Source: Candidatus Aegiribacteria sp. (GTDB lineage Bacteria; Fermentibacterota; Fermentibacteria; Fermentibacterales; JCC-6). From it: a stretch of DNA of 9,653 nucleotides. Below the pieces are notes generated by a model. That model saw only the letters and a program-made list of their open reading frames with translations. It was not told the DNA's origin and did no database searches. Of the stretch, positions 7,966-9,653 are shown one piece after another. The translations under genes and the position numbers were made by a program. Every line of letters starts with the position of its first letter. The stretch's first letter is position 1. Where the stretch lies: assembly GCA_030640155.1 (NCBI GenBank), contig DAOWJX010000021.1:1-9653 (forward strand). The letters are read 5' to 3'.

Positions 7966-9653
7966 CTAATATTCCTCTTCAAGGCGATCTTCCTCACGCT
8001 TAAGCTCTGCCTTTGCACCCTCGAGTACCCATTCTCTGAACGGTATCATGCTTGAGTAACACTCCTCATTTAATTTCTTTTCCGCTTCTGAGATTGCATC
8101 GTAGAATTTCTGGGCAACTTCATCAACAGGACTACTCCATGAGCTATATCCATACGGTAGGAGAGAACTCCAAATTTTATATTTCATCTTATCATCATAC
8201 GTAATAGCAATATCACATGCAGATTCTGCAATCACTCTCCATGCAGGAGAATTATCTTCATATACTGATGCGATTCTTACTCTTTTCCAAATGATATCAT
8301 ATTCACTTTTATTCATTTCTTTCAATTGCTGGAAAATTATATTTGGCACAGCTCGACCATAGGGATCAATATCAAGTAAATATTTTGGCAACTCGTAACC
8401 GAGAAAATCCTTGTTCTCAATAAATCCAAGAATCCCTTTAACTGCTTCTTCCTCGTCAGAAATAATTTCACCGATTTCTGGAAGAGGTTTTACTATTTCT
8501 GATATCCGACTATGAATAGGTACAATCTTGAATGCATCATCAGATGATGCAATCTGTACTCGTTTTTTCAGTGTTCTATAAAGCCATTGGATATTTGGTT
8601 GATCGTCCTTAATTATTTCCATAACTTCCAGAATTGTATTATCATTCCAAAAGCTCATTTGAGGGAGAGTAACTACTCTGTTAAGAATCCAATCAACAAT
8701 CTCTTTGGATAACTGGAAATCACCATTTCTATTGTGGCTCAATTTCATCATATGTATTGAGTGAAGAATACCATATGTTGCAGTCTCTTTATCGTCAGTA
8801 TCCAGTTCATCAAGCATACTATTGGCAATGTCTCTGTAGTTCAAAAAATTAACATTAGCTGTGTTAGTAATCATGGCAAGATAATCCGCAGTTTTTCCAA
8901 TCGAAGAAAAGAGTGTCTCGAACTCCCATAGCATCTTAATCTCATCAATCTCAGCATCGGTGAGTGATCCTTGACGATATAAATTAATCAGAACATCAGC
9001 CTTTGAGGATTCATTACAACACCAAGAAAGAATCTCCTCGCACAATTTTACAGCTTCCGCTGATCCAAACTTCTTTCTTATTATTGATAACCATGAGGTA
9101 CACATGTAGATTGCAAATTGATACTGGAAGCTGTTTAGAGCCTTAGCTATACACCTCTTAGCAAGTAGTTGTATGCGGGAATCATCCACTGCACGATTCC
9201 CTAGCTCATACGCTACATGGGAAAAACCCCAACCATATAGATCTTTGAAGTAGATGGATGCTTCATTCAGAAGATCAATCATTGCATCAACAGAAGATAG
9301 TTCTAACATCCATTCTGCAAAATTCTGTGAATATTCGCGGATATCATCCATTTCATACATATCCGTGAATTTCTCAAATCTAGAGAAAGGCTCATTCTTC
9401 TGTGCTTCAAACTCACATTCCTCAGCAATCCTCTTAAGTTCCTTATTTTCTTCATATCGAACGTGCCAATCCCAGATATCTCTTGATGCCCTTATCTCCG
9501 CGACGCTTAATTCTTTTTTCTCTTTCAGTTGCTCATAAAGCCACTCAAGATCTTCCTTCTGGTCTGCAAGCAGTATTTCCAACTTATCTGTATCATTACT
9601 CAGGTGTCTTCTTGATCTAACAAGACTACCATGAGTATCATCAAGCGATTTCC
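7966..9653 (-). CDS. C-terminal part of a large helix-rich protein, unidentified (5' end outside window)
   Basis: The frame is open to the window edge and shows 561 residues with no stop. A TTG at 9580-9582 could start a 538-aa product, but it lacks a ribosome site and 23 further codons lie before it, so the gene very probably continues beyond the window. I do not recognise the family. The visible part is almost entirely predicted alpha-helical and Trp/Tyr-rich, and suggests HEAT/TPR-like repeats. Two similar segments recur: EWLYEQLKEKKEL (around Trp37 of the visible part) and QWLYRTLKKRVQI (around Trp356, followed by FKIVPIHSRI). The end is a charged helix, FREWVLEGAKAELKREEDRLEEEY. Helical C-terminal repeats of this kind are common in STAND/NACHT-type NTPase defence sensors, where they recognise the trigger, but the NTPase part would lie outside the window and is not shown. 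The stop is 3 bp before the HEPN gene, so the pair probably acts together. Sampled G+C is about 32-43%, lower than mcrB. Confidence 0.8.
   Translation of the reverse strand, partial: KSLDDTHGSLVRSRRHLSNDTDKLEILLADQKEDLEWLYEQLKEKKELSVAEIRASRDIWDWHVRYEENKELKRIAEECEFEAQKNEPFSRFEKFTDMYEMDDIREYSQNFAEWMLELSSVDAMIDLLNEASIYFKDLYGWGFSHVAYELGNRAVDDSRIQLLAKRCIAKALNSFQYQFAIYMCTSWLSIIRKKFGSAEAVKLCEEILSWCCNESSKADVLINLYRQGSLTDAEIDEIKMLWEFETLFSSIGKTADYLAMITNTANVNFLNYRDIANSMLDELDTDDKETATYGILHSIHMMKLSHNRNGDFQLSKEIVDWILNRVVTLPQMSFWNDNTILEVMEIIKDDQPNIQWLYRTLKKRVQIASSDDAFKIVPIHSRISEIVKPLPEIGEIISDEEEAVKGILGFIENKDFLGYELPKYLLDIDPYGRAVPNIIFQQLKEMNKSEYDIIWKRVRIASVYEDNSPAWRVIAESACDIAITYDDKMKYKIWSSLLPYGYSSWSSPVDEVAQKFYDAISEAEKKLNEECYSSMIPFREWVLEGAKAELKREEDRLEEEY
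7974..7977 (-). promoter_or_regulatory. Ribosome binding site of the HEPN gene
   Basis: GAGG on the minus strand, 11 nt before the ATG at 7960-7962, formed by Glu codons at the very end of the preceding gene. It supports the chosen start and coupling to the upstream gene. The spacing is slightly long, so strength is uncertain. Confidence 0.45.

Noticed and set aside
9580..9582. TTG as the true start of the 7966 gene
   Set aside because: The frame stays open a further 23 codons to the window edge and there is no Shine-Dalgarno-like site before the TTG, so a start outside the window is more likely.
9600..9653. THGSLVRSRR near the window edge as a piece of the missing helicase N-terminal half (resembles a helicase HGSL motif)
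   Set aside because: It is in the same open frame as the helical-repeat protein and is not followed by helicase motifs; the match is only four residues.

Overview
The window is a bacterial accessory (defence-island type) region. Every credible gene lies on the minus strand, with Shine-Dalgarno-like sites and gaps of 3-7 bp at two of the junctions. Base composition is mixed. Hand-counted 60-base lines inside mcrB give about 52-55% G+C. Lines inside the 6796-7962 gene give about 23-33%, and lines from the gene beyond it about 32-43%. No RNA gene, CRISPR array, IS element or taxonomic marker was seen, so the host cannot be named beyond a bacterium of intermediate G+C.

In transcription order (high to low coordinates) the layout is as follows. 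(1) 9653-7966 is the C-terminal 561 residues of a larger protein that enters from outside the window. It is helix-rich, contains repeats, and is not identified. (2) 7962-6796 is a 388-aa protein with an RNVFAH motif in a helical context, the hallmark of HEPN-type RNases. It starts 3 bp after gene 1. (3) 6802-6692 is a short gap that still holds the apparent last 36 codons of a lost gene; its TGA overlaps the mcrB ATG. (4) 6692-2838 is a very long McrB homologue of 1284 aa: large N-terminal region, EVE-type base-reader domain, an unassigned domain, then a C-terminal AAA+ GTPase with the MNTADRS signature. (5) 2830-1571 is McrC, 419 aa, with intact PD-(D/E)xK nuclease residues. (6) 1566-1 is the C-terminal half of a superfamily 2 helicase with a DUF1998-like zinc region. 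It starts within about 5 bp of the mcrC stop, has lost its upstream motifs, and appears frameshifted near 1513-1530.

The core is a modification-dependent McrBC restriction module. McrB should read modified DNA through its EVE domain and hydrolyse GTP; McrC should cut. The unidentified large protein plus the HEPN protein look like a second, AT-rich two-gene module, possibly an RNA-targeting or abortive-infection system. The helicase fragment is probably the remains of a third system. The junctions (mcrC/helicase fused end to end, and the coding scar before mcrB) suggest modules were spliced together by recombination. Whether the two intact modules cooperate is inference.
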